A stretch of 24,615 nucleotides of DNA from DASUMF01 sp040510575 (GTDB lineage Bacteria; Actinomycetota; Acidimicrobiia; IMCC26256; DASPTH01). Shown here piece by piece: positions 1 to 8,826 of this stretch. The stretch spans positions 1 to 24,615 of the forward strand of contig JBEVIU010000135.1 of the NCBI GenBank assembly GCA_040510575.1, in the 5' to 3' direction. Each line of letters opens with the position of its first letter. The first letter of the stretch is position 1. The notes beneath the pieces are model-generated. The model was not told the origin of the DNA. It saw only the letters and a list, made by a program, of their open reading frames with translations, and did not search any database. Position numbers and translations under genes: made by a program.

Positions 1-568
1 GGCGGGGGCGACCGACGTAGGCGGGATCGGGGCGACCGACCACGACCATCGCGTGAGGGAGCCACTCCGGGGCGAGGTCGAGGGCGTCGCGTGCGGCTTC
101 GGGACAGAAGATCGGTGCCGCCACCCAGCACGACGCGTACCCAGCGTCGGCGGTGGCCAGCATGAGGTTCTCGACCGCCGCGCCGAGCGACAGTAGCGCC
201 ATGCCCCATTCGGCGCGTTGGCGGGTCTCGTCGGGATAGCGGTCGAGACCGTTCCACGTGAGGCAGCCGAGCACGATCGCGGGCGCGCCGGTGACCTTGC
301 GGTGCGAGGCGTCGACGAGCTCGTCGATGCGCGCCGGCGACACGCCGTCGCCCTCGAGATCGGTGCGCCACTGCTCGCCCATGCCCTGCGCGAGGGCCTG
401 CTTGGCATCGTCGGTGTCGACGACAACCCAGCGCCACGGTCGCGAGTGATGTGGCGCGGGTGCGGAGCAGGCCGCTTCGATCACCTGGTCGAGCACCTCG
501 CGCGGCACGGGCTCGTCGACGAAGGCGCGGATCGAGCGCCGGGCTTCGATGAACTCGGGGACACCCAC
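1..568 (-). CDS. FbiB C-terminal-like nitroreductase, probable dehydro-F420-0 reductase (3' end off window)
   Basis: I translated this frame from the reverse strand. It opens with GTG at 568 and runs off the left edge after 189 codons. The start reads VGVPEFIEARRSIRAF, and the sequence APAPHHSRPWRWVVVD near residues 38-53 matches the FMN-binding nitroreductase domain at the C-terminus of mycobacterial FbiB. Later segments such as LSLGAAVENLMLATADAGYASCW are typical of the family. In mycobacteria this domain reduces dehydro-F420-0, the product of FbiA, and is fused to the gamma-glutamyl ligase CofE. Here it starts directly after cofD without a ligase domain, so it looks stand-alone; the ligase would lie elsewhere. 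It is in the same frame as cofD, separated by the TAG stop and two codons, so translational coupling is likely. The domain seems nearly complete at the edge. Confidence 0.8.
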   Translation of the reverse strand, partial: MGVPEFIEARRSIRAFVDEPVPREVLDQVIEAACSAPAPHHSRPWRWVVVDTDDAKQALAQGMGEQWRTDLEGDGVSPARIDELVDASHRKVTGAPAIVLGCLTWNGLDRYPDETRQRAEWGMALLSLGAAVENLMLATADAGYASCWVAAPIFCPEAARDALDLAPEWLPHAMVVVGRPDPAYVGRPR

Positions 569-574
569 CGCGCG

Positions 575-1507
575 CTACGCGACCGCGGCGAGGGCTTCGC
601 GCGCGAGCGCGGCGGCGATGGCGCTGTCCGTCATCAGCGTGTTCGTGACGACCGGTCGCACACCGAGTGCTGCCACTTCCGGCGCGCGCGACGCATCTTC
701 ATCGTCGATGACGAACGCGTCGCACAGGTCGCGGTATCCCGCGGCGACACCCACGCACGATGCTTCGATGCCGAGGTCGGCGAGCAGCTTGTCGGCGGGG
801 CCCTTCACCGCGAGCCCGGCGATGAGGTTGCTCACACCGACGACACGCGGGTGCGCGGCGACCGCGTCGCGGATGCCGGGCACGGCCAGGATCGGCGCGA
901 TCGACAGGATCGGGTTCGCGGGGGCGATCACCACAGCATCGGCCTGCGCGATCGCGTCGAGCACCCCGGGCGCGGGCCGGGCGTCGGCGGCGCCGTCGAA
1001 GCGCACGCTGATCACCGGCGGCTCGCAGCGTTCGCGCACGAACCACTCCTCGAGCGCGAAGTCGACCGGCCCGGCGGGGGTCGATGCGGTGACGATGGTC
1101 GACACGACGTCGTCGGTCATGGGAAGGAGCGTGCAGTCGAGGCCCCAGGCGCGGGTGATCTCGGCCGTGACCGTCGACAACGGGGCACCCGCCTTCAACC
1201 GCTCGGTGCGGTAGATGTGCGTGGCGAAGTCGCGGTCGCCGAGGTTGAACCAGGTCGGCACGCCGTAGCGCTGGAGTGCACCGAGGGTGGCGAAGGTCTC
1301 CCCGGCGAGCCCCCAGCCGGTGTCGGGGTTGTTGGCGCCGGCGAGCGCGTAGGTGACCGAATCGAGGTCGGGGCAGACCCGCAGGCCGTGGAACCAGTCG
1401 TCGTCGCCGGTGTTCCCGAGGATGACGACATCGGTCGGCGGCACCACCTCGAGCAGCCCGGTGAGGAACCGCGCCGAGCCCACCCCCCCTGCGAGCGCCA
1501 CGATCAT
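575..1507 (-). CDS. cofD: 2-phospho-L-lactate/phosphoenolpyruvate transferase of F420 biosynthesis (CofD/FbiA)
   Basis: A 310-residue protein that transfers the 2-phospholactyl or enolpyruvyl group of a GDP-activated donor to the deazaflavin Fo, giving (dehydro-)F420-0. The N-terminus MIVALAGGVGSARFLTGL is the family's nucleotide-binding signature. LGNTGDDDWFHGLRVCPDLDSV (about residues 30-51) carries the conserved metal-binding aspartates, followed by WFNLGDRD and, later, PANPILSI. Length is normal for the family. I chose ATG 1507 over GTG 1531 because homologues begin at this methionine and a -10 box (TACTCT, 1515-1520 on the minus strand) ends 7 nt before it, implying a leaderless mRNA. 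The next gene is the F420 nitroreductase in the same direction, so the pair forms an F420 operon. It is divergent from the glycosyltransferase at 1603. Confidence 0.93.
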   Translation of the reverse strand: MIVALAGGVGSARFLTGLLEVVPPTDVVILGNTGDDDWFHGLRVCPDLDSVTYALAGANNPDTGWGLAGETFATLGALQRYGVPTWFNLGDRDFATHIYRTERLKAGAPLSTVTAEITRAWGLDCTLLPMTDDVVSTIVTASTPAGPVDFALEEWFVRERCEPPVISVRFDGAADARPAPGVLDAIAQADAVVIAPANPILSIAPILAVPGIRDAVAAHPRVVGVSNLIAGLAVKGPADKLLADLGIEASCVGVAAGYRDLCDAFVIDDEDASRAPEVAALGVRPVVTNTLMTDSAIAAALAREALAAVA

Positions 1508-1514
1508 GGGCCGC

Positions 1515-1520
1515 AGAGTA
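1515..1520 (-). promoter_or_regulatory. -10 box of cofD (leaderless)
   Basis: TACTCT on the minus strand fits TANNNT and ends 7 nt before ATG 1507. There is no Shine-Dalgarno sequence in between, so transcription probably starts at or next to the start codon. Confidence 0.6.
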
Positions 1521-1586
1521 ACCGGCGGCACCGAGATCGCACCCGGCCCGATCGGCCCGTGGCCCAGTCGGCGAAGGGGTCGGCGG

Positions 1587-1592
1587 TACGCT
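1587..1592 (+). promoter_or_regulatory. -10 box of the GT2 membrane glycosyltransferase (leaderless)
   Basis: TACGCT lies 10 nt before ATG 1603. No ribosome binding site is visible at a usable distance. It sits back-to-back with the cofD promoter in the 95-bp divergent gap. Confidence 0.55.
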
Positions 1593-1602
1593 GTCGCCCC
1601 TG

Positions 1603-4600
1603 ATGAGCACCTCGGCCGACCTCGGCGCGCCGTCGCCTGAGCCGGCCCAGGCCGACGAGGAACCCCTCGCTGGGGAGCCGGTCGGCGGCGAGCCCGTCGA
1701 CGAGGAGCAGGTCGAGGAGCCGGTCGCGCCCTACCCGCCGGTCGCGGCGGTGGTGGTCACCCGCAACCCGGGCCCGTGGCTCGAAGACACCCTCCTCGGG
1801 CTCGCCGGGCAGGACTACCCCGACCTCACCGTCCTCGTCGTCGACTGCGGCTCCGACGAGGACCCCACCGCGCGCATCGCGGCCGACCTTCCTGGCGCCT
1901 TCGTGCGCCGGCTCGACGCCGACTCGGGGTTCGCCGCCGCGGCCAACGAAGCGCTGGCCTCTGTGCAGGGCGCCACCTTTCTCCTGATGTGCCACGACGA
2001 CGTGGTGCTCGACCCCACTGCAGTGCGCGTGCTCGTGGAGGAGGCCTACCGCTCGAACGCGGGAATCGTCGGTCCCAAGCTCGTGAGCTCCGACGACCCG
2101 GAGATCCTCCTCGAGGTGGGCAGGGCGATCGACCGCTTCGGCGCCGCGTACACCGGCATCGAGGCCGGCGAGCTCGACCAGGAACAGCACGACGGCGTGC
2201 GCGACGTGTTCTACGTGCCGACCGCGGTGATGCTCGTGCGCGTCGACCTCTTCGGTGAGCTGGAGGGGTTCGACCCTGCGACGTTCCCAGGGTCTGAGGA
2301 CCTCGACCTCTGTTGGCGGGCGCGTCTCGCTGGCGCACGCGTCCTGGTCGTGCCCGACGCGCGCGCGGCGCACCGCGAAGCTGCCGACGACCGACTGACT
2401 GGCGACCGTCCCGACGAGCTCGCGTTGGCGCGCACGCGCGTGCGCGTGCTCCTCACGTCGTACTCCCTCCCGACGTTGTTGTGGCTCGTACCGGTGGGCA
2501 TCGTCGTGGGTCTGATCGAAGCGGTGGGCGACCTCGTCACCGGTCGGCCTCGCCGCGCCCGCGCCGCGATCGGTGCGTGGATCGTGAACCTCGTGCGCTT
2601 CCGCAGCTGGCGTGCATCGCGCCGCCGCGCGCAGAAGATCCGCCACGTGCACGACCGTGACCTCCGCGAGTTGCAGGTCGGGAGCACCACCCGCCTCAAC
2701 CTCTTCCTGGCGCACCACGTGCGCGGCGACGATCGCCTGCAGTCGTTCAGCGAACGCGGGCGCGCCGCGGTCGATTCGATGTCCGACGGCGTGCGCACGC
2801 CCGCCGCGATCGCGTTCTTCGTGTTCCTCGTGCTCGTGCTCGTCGGGTCGCGCCAACTCGTCACGCAGGCCGTGCCGTCGATCGGCACGATGGTCGCCTG
2901 GCCGAGCGTGGGCGACCTGTTCGACTCGTTCGGCTCGGCGTGGCGCTACACCGGCCTCGGCTCGGCGTCGCCTGCGCCGGCGTTGCTCGCGCTGATGGGT
3001 GGTGCGGGCGGTGCGTTGCTCGGCGCGGTCGGGCTCGCGCGCACCTTGGTCGTGGTGCTGGCGATGCCGGTCGGCGCCTTCGCGGCCTACCGGTTGGCGT
3101 ACCGGGTGATGGGAATCCGCGGCCCGGCGCTCGCCGCCGGCCTGGTGTACGGGGTGAACCCGGTGGCTCGCAACGCCATCGCCGAGGGCCGCCTCGGGCC
3201 GCTGGTCCTCTTCGCGACCTTGCCGATCCTCGTGTCGCAGCTCGTCAGCATGGCGCGCGTCACGGAGGACCTCGACACCGTCGACGACACGGCGACGACG
3301 CCGGTCACACCCCGGCGGCGCGGTCGTCTCCTGCGGTTCGCGATCCTGCTCGCGTTCACCACTGCGTGGTATCCGCTCACACCGGCGTACCTGTTCGTCG
3401 CGGTCGTCGCCGTCATCCTGGTCTCGCCGTTCACCGGCGGTGTCGGTCGCGCGGTGCGCGCGCTCGGCCTGCTGTTCGCGGGTTCGCTCGGTGCGCTCGT
3501 GCTCCTCTTCCCGTGGCCGTTGTCCTACATCGAGAGCACCCGTGAAGCCACTGCGCGGCTCTCCGCGCTCGGGCTCGTGTTCCGACCCGTGCTCGATCTC
3601 TCCGACGTGCTGCGGTTCCACACGGGTCCTGCGGGTGCCGGATGGGCGATGTGGGGGCTCTTCGTCGCGGCGGCGGTGCCGCTCTTCGTCGCCACCGGCC
3701 CGCGGCTCGCGTGGGCGACGCGCGGATGGGCGCTCGCGCTCGCGGGCTGGGCCGTGGTCTGGGTTCCCGCACGGTTCGCGCCGAACGTGTCCGTCCCCGC
3801 GCCGGAAGCCGGCCTCACACTCGCCGCGCTCGGTCTCGCGATCGCCGTCGGCATCGGCGTGTCGGTCCTCATCGACGGCATCCACACCTTCCGGTTCGGG
3901 TGGCGGCAACCGGCGGCGATCATCGGCAGCGTCGCGATCCTGCTCCCGGTGCTGGGCTTCGTCGCCGACACCGTCGACGGGCGCTGGGGCGCGCCGGAGA
4001 GCGACTGGGGTGAGTCGCTCGCCTTCACGTCGTCGTTGGCGTCGCGCGGTGAGTTCCGCATGCTCTGGGTCGGGAACCCGGAGGTGCTCCCGCTCGATCC
4101 GGTGGTGTTGCCGTCGGGCACCGCGTACTCGCTCACGCGCAACGGCCCGGGCGACTCCACCGAGCTCCTGCGCGCGCCCGAGCACGACGCCGACACGGTC
4201 GTCGACGAGTCGCTCGAGCTCACCGAGGACGGCCTCACCAACCGTCTCGGACGCCTGCTCGCGCCGGCGGGCGTTCGCTACGTGGTGATGCCCGCCAGTC
4301 AAGGGCGTGGTGGGGGAGCGCACGCGCCGGCGTCGCCGGCGGTCCGCCGCGGTCTCGCGGGTCAGCTCGATCTCGCGCGCCTCCGCTCCCTCGACGCGAA
4401 CTTCGTGGTGTACGAGAACCTGGCGTGGATCCCACTCCGCGCCGTGGTCACGGGGAGCGCAGCCGACGACGTGCCCGTCGGCGACGTCGCGCCCATCCCG
4501 GCCGCGTTGAGCGCCGACGTGTCGGGCAACGCGGAGCCGGCGAACGGCACGGTCGCGCCCGGCATCGTGGTGTGGGGAGAGGCGTACGACAGCGCGTGGG

Positions 4601-4896
4601 GCGCTGACGCCAACGGCGACACGCTCGCGCACCAACAGACGTTCGGATGGTCGAACGGCTTCACCTTGCGTCAGCGCGGTGAGGTGTCGATCGCGTTCGA
4701 CGAGCAGTGGGTGCGGTGGGCGACGCTCGCGATCTCCTTCGTCGTGTGGCTGATCGTGATCGTGTGGTGGAGGCGCACACGCGCGCCGCGCCGACCCGAC
4801 CTCGTCGCGACGCGCGAACGTCGGGAGCGATCGCGTCGGCCTGATCCGCTCGCCGAGGTGCTCGCCGAGGACGCCGACTGGTGGGAGCAGGGATGA
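1603..4896 (+). CDS. GT2 glycosyltransferase fused to a large polytopic membrane region
   Basis: A 1097-residue protein. Residues 1-45 are an acidic, Pro/Glu-rich cytosolic tail with EP(V) repeats. Residues 46-260 are a GT-A family 2 domain: VVVTRNPGPWLEDTL, the metal-binding HDD at 131-133 in CHDDVVLD, and SEDLDLCWRARLAGARV at 231-247, the acceptor/catalytic loop. A membrane segment near 288-310 and a basic stretch lead into many hydrophobic helices from about 402 to 790, then a soluble domain and a final helix near 1045 with a basic tail. It probably transfers a sugar to a cell-envelope glycan or lipid carrier; the substrate is unknown. In other actinobacteria, as I recall, a similar GT2 protein sits near fbiAB next to a DUF5719 gene, as here. 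The stop overlaps the next start as ATGA, so translation is coupled. Confidence 0.85.
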   Translation: MSTSADLGAPSPEPAQADEEPLAGEPVGGEPVDEEQVEEPVAPYPPVAAVVVTRNPGPWLEDTLLGLAGQDYPDLTVLVVDCGSDEDPTARIAADLPGAFVRRLDADSGFAAAANEALASVQGATFLLMCHDDVVLDPTAVRVLVEEAYRSNAGIVGPKLVSSDDPEILLEVGRAIDRFGAAYTGIEAGELDQEQHDGVRDVFYVPTAVMLVRVDLFGELEGFDPATFPGSEDLDLCWRARLAGARVLVVPDARAAHREAADDRLTGDRPDELALARTRVRVLLTSYSLPTLLWLVPVGIVVGLIEAVGDLVTGRPRRARAAIGAWIVNLVRFRSWRASRRRAQKIRHVHDRDLRELQVGSTTRLNLFLAHHVRGDDRLQSFSERGRAAVDSMSDGVRTPAAIAFFVFLVLVLVGSRQLVTQAVPSIGTMVAWPSVGDLFDSFGSAWRYTGLGSASPAPALLALMGGAGGALLGAVGLARTLVVVLAMPVGAFAAYRLAYRVMGIRGPALAAGLVYGVNPVARNAIAEGRLGPLVLFATLPILVSQLVSMARVTEDLDTVDDTATTPVTPRRRGRLLRFAILLAFTTAWYPLTPAYLFVAVVAVILVSPFTGGVGRAVRALGLLFAGSLGALVLLFPWPLSYIESTREATARLSALGLVFRPVLDLSDVLRFHTGPAGAGWAMWGLFVAAAVPLFVATGPRLAWATRGWALALAGWAVVWVPARFAPNVSVPAPEAGLTLAALGLAIAVGIGVSVLIDGIHTFRFGWRQPAAIIGSVAILLPVLGFVADTVDGRWGAPESDWGESLAFTSSLASRGEFRMLWVGNPEVLPLDPVVLPSGTAYSLTRNGPGDSTELLRAPEHDADTVVDESLELTEDGLTNRLGRLLAPAGVRYVVMPASQGRGGGAHAPASPAVRRGLAGQLDLARLRSLDANFVVYENLAWIPLRAVVTGSAADDVPVGDVAPIPAALSADVSGNAEPANGTVAPGIVVWGEAYDSAWGADANGDTLAHQQTFGWSNGFTLRQRGEVSIAFDEQWVRWATLAISFVVWLIVIVWWRRTRAPRRPDLVATRERRERSRRPDPLAEVLAEDADWWEQG

Positions 4897-6353
4897 GGCG
4901 GGTCCCGCGAACACCGATTCTGATCCTCGTCGTCGGGCTGCTCGTCGCGGCGGTCGTGTTCCAACACCGAGACGAGCCCGAGGCGCCGAGTGTGGCGGGG
5001 ACGGCCGCGGCGGCCGAGGATCTGGGCCTCCCGCCCGCCAACGCGCTCTCGGCATCGTGGTACTGCGCCGAGGGCACGTCCGCGGACGGAGGACGCGCGG
5101 CCGAGACGGTGATCGTCTCGAGCCTCGCCGACACCGACATCACCGCCACCGTCACCGTGATGCCCGGCGGCAAGGAGGTGCCGGTCTCACGCACCCTTCA
5201 GATCGGCGCGCACCAACAGGAGCGGCTGGCGGTGGCCGAAGTGCTCGCCACCGCCGAGCCCGGCGTGGTGGTCGAGGTGACCGGCGGGCAGGCGTCGGTC
5301 GCGCACGAGATCGCGGGCACCGACGACGTCGCCACCGAGCCCTGTGCGCGGAGCGCGAACCGCGACTGGTACTTCGCTGGCGGCACCACGGTGCGCGGCA
5401 CGCAGCAGTACCTCGTGCTGTTCGACCCGTTCGGCGACGACGCGGTCGTCGACGTCTCGTTCGTCACCGACAACGGCGTGCAGGAGCCTGATCAGCTCCA
5501 GGGCCTCGTCGTGTCGCGCCGCTCCCGCGTGAGCGTCCCGGTACACGACCTCGTGCCCCGCCAACAGCTCGTCGCGATCTCCGTGCACGCACGCGCGGGT
5601 CGCGTCGTCGCCGAGCGCAGCATGCTGTTCGACGGCACCACGCCCGACGAAGCACCGACCCGCCGCGGGATCGCACTCTCGCTCGGTGCACCCTCGCCTG
5701 CCCGTGCGTGGACGCTCCCGTTCGGCAGCACCGCCGACGCCGGGTCCGCGCGCATCGGCGTCGCGAACTTTGGCACGACCGCGTCCACCGTCGAGATCGA
5801 CGTGCTGCTCGACAACCAGCAGTCGCTCACCCCGGTGTCGATGTCGGTGCCCGCCCGCAGCGTGGTCTCGGTCGACGTCAGCGACCGTGTCCCACCCGGC
5901 AGTCAGTTCGCGGTGCGCGCGTTCGCGCGCACCGTGGAGGGTCACGCGGCGCCGCTCGTCGTCGAGATGCTCAGCTGGTGGCCCGAGGACTCGAACAGCA
6001 CCGCAGCAGCCAGCGCGCTCGGCAGCACGCGGCCGGCGCGTCGGTGGGTGGTCGCGTATCCCGCCGTCGAGGCCGACGGCACGGTCACCGTGGTGAACCC
6101 GGGCACCGAGGCGGTCACCGCAGAGCTGCGCGTGTACCGCGCCGACGGCGGCGACCCGCTGAGCGCGCCCGCGGCCGCGATCGAACCGGGGCAGTTCGCG
6201 ACCTTCTCGCTCGCGGCGCTCGGGATCGAGCGAGACCGGGTGATCATCGTGGTCGCGGACGCGGACGTGGTGGTCGGCGTCACCTACATGGGCGTCGCTG
6301 GTGTCGCGATGATGGCCGCGGTTCCCGATTTCGGGTTCGGGCTCCCGGTCTGA
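4893..6353 (+). CDS. Membrane-anchored extracellular protein with four beta-rich modules (DUF5719-like)
   Basis: A 486-residue protein. Residues 8-24 are an N-terminal membrane anchor (PILILVVGLLVAAVVFQ); the rest is predicted outside the cell. I see four related modules, each opening with a Trp-led strand: SWYCAEGT near residue 56, DWYFAGGTT near 159, WTLPFGST near 273 and WVVAYPAV near 385. Each is followed by a strand of the type (T)V(I/L)V(N)..., an acidic or glycine turn and xVxVDV. Cys58 and Cys151 could form a disulfide. I recall DUF5719 proteins in this genomic slot, but the assignment is from memory. ATG 4893 is chosen over in-frame GTG 4881 because it overlaps the previous stop (ATGA) and has GGGAG at 4883-4887. 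A scaffold or partner role for the upstream glycosyltransferase is an inference from coupling. Confidence 0.75.
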   Translation: MRRVPRTPILILVVGLLVAAVVFQHRDEPEAPSVAGTAAAAEDLGLPPANALSASWYCAEGTSADGGRAAETVIVSSLADTDITATVTVMPGGKEVPVSRTLQIGAHQQERLAVAEVLATAEPGVVVEVTGGQASVAHEIAGTDDVATEPCARSANRDWYFAGGTTVRGTQQYLVLFDPFGDDAVVDVSFVTDNGVQEPDQLQGLVVSRRSRVSVPVHDLVPRQQLVAISVHARAGRVVAERSMLFDGTTPDEAPTRRGIALSLGAPSPARAWTLPFGSTADAGSARIGVANFGTTASTVEIDVLLDNQQSLTPVSMSVPARSVVSVDVSDRVPPGSQFAVRAFARTVEGHAAPLVVEMLSWWPEDSNSTAAASALGSTRPARRWVVAYPAVEADGTVTVVNPGTEAVTAELRVYRADGGDPLSAPAAAIEPGQFATFSLAALGIERDRVIIVVADADVVVGVTYMGVAGVAMMAAVPDFGFGLPV

Positions 6354-6355
6354 CC

Positions 6356-6808
6356 GTGGTCGTCCGCCTCGCCGTCGCCGGCGTGCTCGTCGCCGCAGTC
6401 GCCGTGGCGGCGTGGTCGTTGCGCCGCCGCCCGCCCGCCGCGCCCCCGCGCGACGTGTACCCGGTGCCCCGTCAACTCGACCGCGCCGAGTTCCCGCGTC
6501 GCGACGCGCCGTGGCTGGTTGCCCTGTTCTCGTCAGCCGCCTGTGACTCGTGCGTCACGCTTCCCGCGAAGCTCGCGGTGCTCGAGTCTGACGACGTCGC
6601 GACGTGCGACATCGAAGCCGAGTCGCGGGGCGAGCTGCATCGGCGCTACCAGATCGCCGCGGTGCCCACGACCGTCGTGGCCGATGCCGACGGGGTGGTG
6701 CAGCGTGCGTTCGTGGGCGCGTTCAGCGCCACCGACCTCTGGGCTGCGCTGGCCGAGCTGCGCGATCCGGGCAGCACGCCCGAGCCGGGACTGGGCGAGC
6801 TCGACTGA
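6356..6808 (+). CDS. Membrane-anchored thioredoxin-fold protein with CDSC motif
   Basis: A 150-residue protein starting with GTG 2 nt after the preceding stop, so probably translationally coupled. Residues 5-20 form an N-terminal membrane helix, followed by a Pro/Arg-rich linker. The thioredoxin fold spans about 40-140: WLVALFSSAACDSC places the redox pair at Cys63 and Cys66, and AAVPTTVVADADGVV carries the cis-proline loop (VPTT). A third cysteine lies in VATCDIE. Orientation suggests an extracytoplasmic thiol oxidoreductase, TlpA/ResA-like but short. Two cysteines in the neighbouring DUF5719-like protein could be a substrate; that is inference. The start codon is the first in the frame after the upstream stop; no clear Shine-Dalgarno sequence is seen. 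Confidence 0.75.
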   Translation: MVVRLAVAGVLVAAVAVAAWSLRRRPPAAPPRDVYPVPRQLDRAEFPRRDAPWLVALFSSAACDSCVTLPAKLAVLESDDVATCDIEAESRGELHRRYQIAAVPTTVVADADGVVQRAFVGAFSATDLWAALAELRDPGSTPEPGLGELD

Positions 6809-6820
6809 CGCGTCGCTGCA

Positions 6821-8818
6821 TCACCCTCGCGCCAACAGGTAGAGCTGGGGGACCAGCCACGCGCCGACGGCGCGGGTGCCGAGCATGCTGAGGTGCACGC
6901 CGTCCTCCGCGCGCATGTCGACGCCATCCTTGGTCTGCGTGAACTCGCCGCCTGGACACAAGAAGGCGTTGAGGTCGAGCACCGCCGTCGAGTCCGAGTG
7001 GCGGCGCGCCGCGGCACGGTAGAGCTCGTTGAGGTGCGCGATGCGGTCGCGCTGATTCTCCGGTGGCTCGGGTCCGTTCACGCGCTCGTGGCGGTTGTTG
7101 CACGGGGCGCTGAGGATCGCCACGTGTCGCCCATCCGCCGCGAGCTCGGTGAGAGTTCGATCGATCTCGTCCGAGAACCACGCGTCGAAGTCGCTGGTGC
7201 CGAACGTCAACGAAGTGCCGTCGTCGAGCTGACGGTCGTAGGTGTCCCAGACCCCCGACAACACGACGACCACCTCGGGTTGGACCTCGGCGAGCCACGA
7301 GGCTCGCGTCGAGTGCCGCTCGTCGCAGGCGGGAGGGCGCACCGCCGAGCCGTCGACGATCGCGTCGCCCTCGAACAAGGGACATCCCAGCGCGGTGTGC
7401 TCCGCGACCGCGACGCCGGTCGGGCCGAGGTTCACATTGAAACCGAGGAAGAGCTCCAGCGCGACAGAGTCGCCCAGCACGCCGATCCGCAACGGGCCGG
7501 GATCTACCGCCAGCGGATCCGTCGCGGGCTCGTCCTGCGGTGTCGTTGCCGGCGCACGAATGCCGTGCGTGCTCGCGGCCGCCTCCGCGAGCGAAGCGGC
7601 GTCGACCCGTCGGGTGCCACCCGTGACGACGAAGGTCGCCACGACCAGTCCGGCGAGGAGTGCGGGCGCAATCACCAGCGTGACGCGGCGCGAGAATTCG
7701 CAGCGGCGAACCGGGAGCTCGACGAGGTAGTACGACGCAGTGGCGACTGCGAACGTGATCGCCAGACGGACGGCGAGGAGCTGCGTCCCCTCGAGTCCCA
7801 TGCGATCCGGGTTGAGGACGACGTAGATCGGCCAGTGCCACAGATAGAGGCCGTACGAGATGGCGCCGATCCATCGCAGCCACCGGAAGCCCAACACGCT
7901 GCGGACGATGTTGGCCGGCTGGATGGCCGCAAAGATCACGAGCGACACGACGAACGAGAACAGCAGGAGTCCGCCCTCGTAGAGCCAGGTGGTGGCATCG
8001 TTCACCTGCGCGCACAGCACGAACACGCCGACGAGTGCGCCAGACCCGGCCACGACCACCGCCGGTCTCCACCGCGTCGAGGCGATATGGCTCCCCGCGT
8101 GCGCGCAGACCAGCGCCAGCAGCGCGCCAGTGAGCAGCTCCTGCGCGCGTGTGTCGGTGCCGTAGTACACGCGCGACGGGTCGGCACCCGGCGTGTACTG
8201 CACGATCATCACCAGCGTCGACAGCGCAGCGCCTGCGGCGGTCACACCGATTGCCAGCCCCAGTTTGCGTCCGTGCTCGCGGGTGACCTTCAACAGCCCG
8301 ACCACGACGATCGGCCAGATGAGGTACCACTGCTCCTCGACGGCCAACGACCATGTGTGCTTCAGCGGTGACGGTGCCGCGAACGCATCGAAGTACCCAT
8401 GGTCCGCCGAGATCAGGCGCCAGTTGGTGACGTAGCCCAATGTGGCGAGGATGTCGCTGCGCAAGTCGCGCAGCTGCGACGTCGGCGCGATGGTGACCGC
8501 GTACACGAGGACGGCGCCGAGCATGACCAGCAGCGCGGGGAGGAGACGCCGCAGCCGACGGCCGTAGAACGCGAGCACCGCGATGCCGCCGGTGCGTTGG
8601 TATTCGGTCACGAGCAGCGACGTGATGAGAAAGCCCGACAGCACGAAGAAGACGTCGACGCCGAGGAAGCCGCCACTCGACCAGGTGACCCCGCCGTGGT
8701 ACAGCAGCACCGCCCCGACCGCGATGGCGCGCAGGCCGTCGAGCGCGGGTTGGTAGCCGAGCGGCGAACCGGTGCTGGCCGTCGGCGACGAGAGCTCCTG
8801 CTCGCGGGTCTCCAGCAC
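6821..8818 (-). CDS. Acyltransferase 3 (OafA/YrhL type) with C-terminal SGNH domain
   Basis: A 665-residue membrane O-acyltransferase. Residues 22-375 hold the acyltransferase-3 domain with about ten membrane helices: PALDGLRAIAVGAVLLYHGG with His41 as the conserved catalytic histidine, and FLGVDVFFVLSGFLITSLL at 51-69. HTWSLAVEEQWYLIWP near 154-169 is another family signature. After a helix near 380-400 and a linker, residues 443-665 form an SGNH hydrolase-like domain with GDS at 449-451 and the Asp639/His642 pair in EDGVHLSMLG. Such fusions O-acetylate cell-surface polysaccharides or lipids, the SGNH part completing transfer outside the membrane. GTG 8818 is supported by TATTCT ending 8 nt upstream. 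It lies downstream of ftsH with a 70-nt gap and converges on the thioredoxin-like gene, 12 bp apart, with no terminator visible. Confidence 0.92.
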   Translation of the reverse strand: MLETREQELSSPTASTGSPLGYQPALDGLRAIAVGAVLLYHGGVTWSSGGFLGVDVFFVLSGFLITSLLVTEYQRTGGIAVLAFYGRRLRRLLPALLVMLGAVLVYAVTIAPTSQLRDLRSDILATLGYVTNWRLISADHGYFDAFAAPSPLKHTWSLAVEEQWYLIWPIVVVGLLKVTREHGRKLGLAIGVTAAGAALSTLVMIVQYTPGADPSRVYYGTDTRAQELLTGALLALVCAHAGSHIASTRWRPAVVVAGSGALVGVFVLCAQVNDATTWLYEGGLLLFSFVVSLVIFAAIQPANIVRSVLGFRWLRWIGAISYGLYLWHWPIYVVLNPDRMGLEGTQLLAVRLAITFAVATASYYLVELPVRRCEFSRRVTLVIAPALLAGLVVATFVVTGGTRRVDAASLAEAAASTHGIRAPATTPQDEPATDPLAVDPGPLRIGVLGDSVALELFLGFNVNLGPTGVAVAEHTALGCPLFEGDAIVDGSAVRPPACDERHSTRASWLAEVQPEVVVVLSGVWDTYDRQLDDGTSLTFGTSDFDAWFSDEIDRTLTELAADGRHVAILSAPCNNRHERVNGPEPPENQRDRIAHLNELYRAAARRHSDSTAVLDLNAFLCPGGEFTQTKDGVDMRAEDGVHLSMLGTRAVGAWLVPQLYLLARG

Positions 8819-8826
8819 GAGGCGGC

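Noticed and set aside
1508..1531. GTG 1531 as the start of cofD
   Set aside because: It would add eight residues not expected in the family, and the -10 box at 1515-1520 would then lie within the gene.
1504..5055. An uninterrupted 1183-codon reading frame on the minus strand opposite the GT2 glycosyltransferase
   Set aside because: It is extremely Arg/Glu/His-rich without any domain, and the plus strand has a clear glycosyltransferase. In DNA this GC-rich, antisense frames stay open by chance.
6809..6820. A terminator between the convergent thioredoxin-like and acyltransferase genes
   Set aside because: Only a 6-bp ACGCGT palindrome lies here, too short to support a hairpin call.
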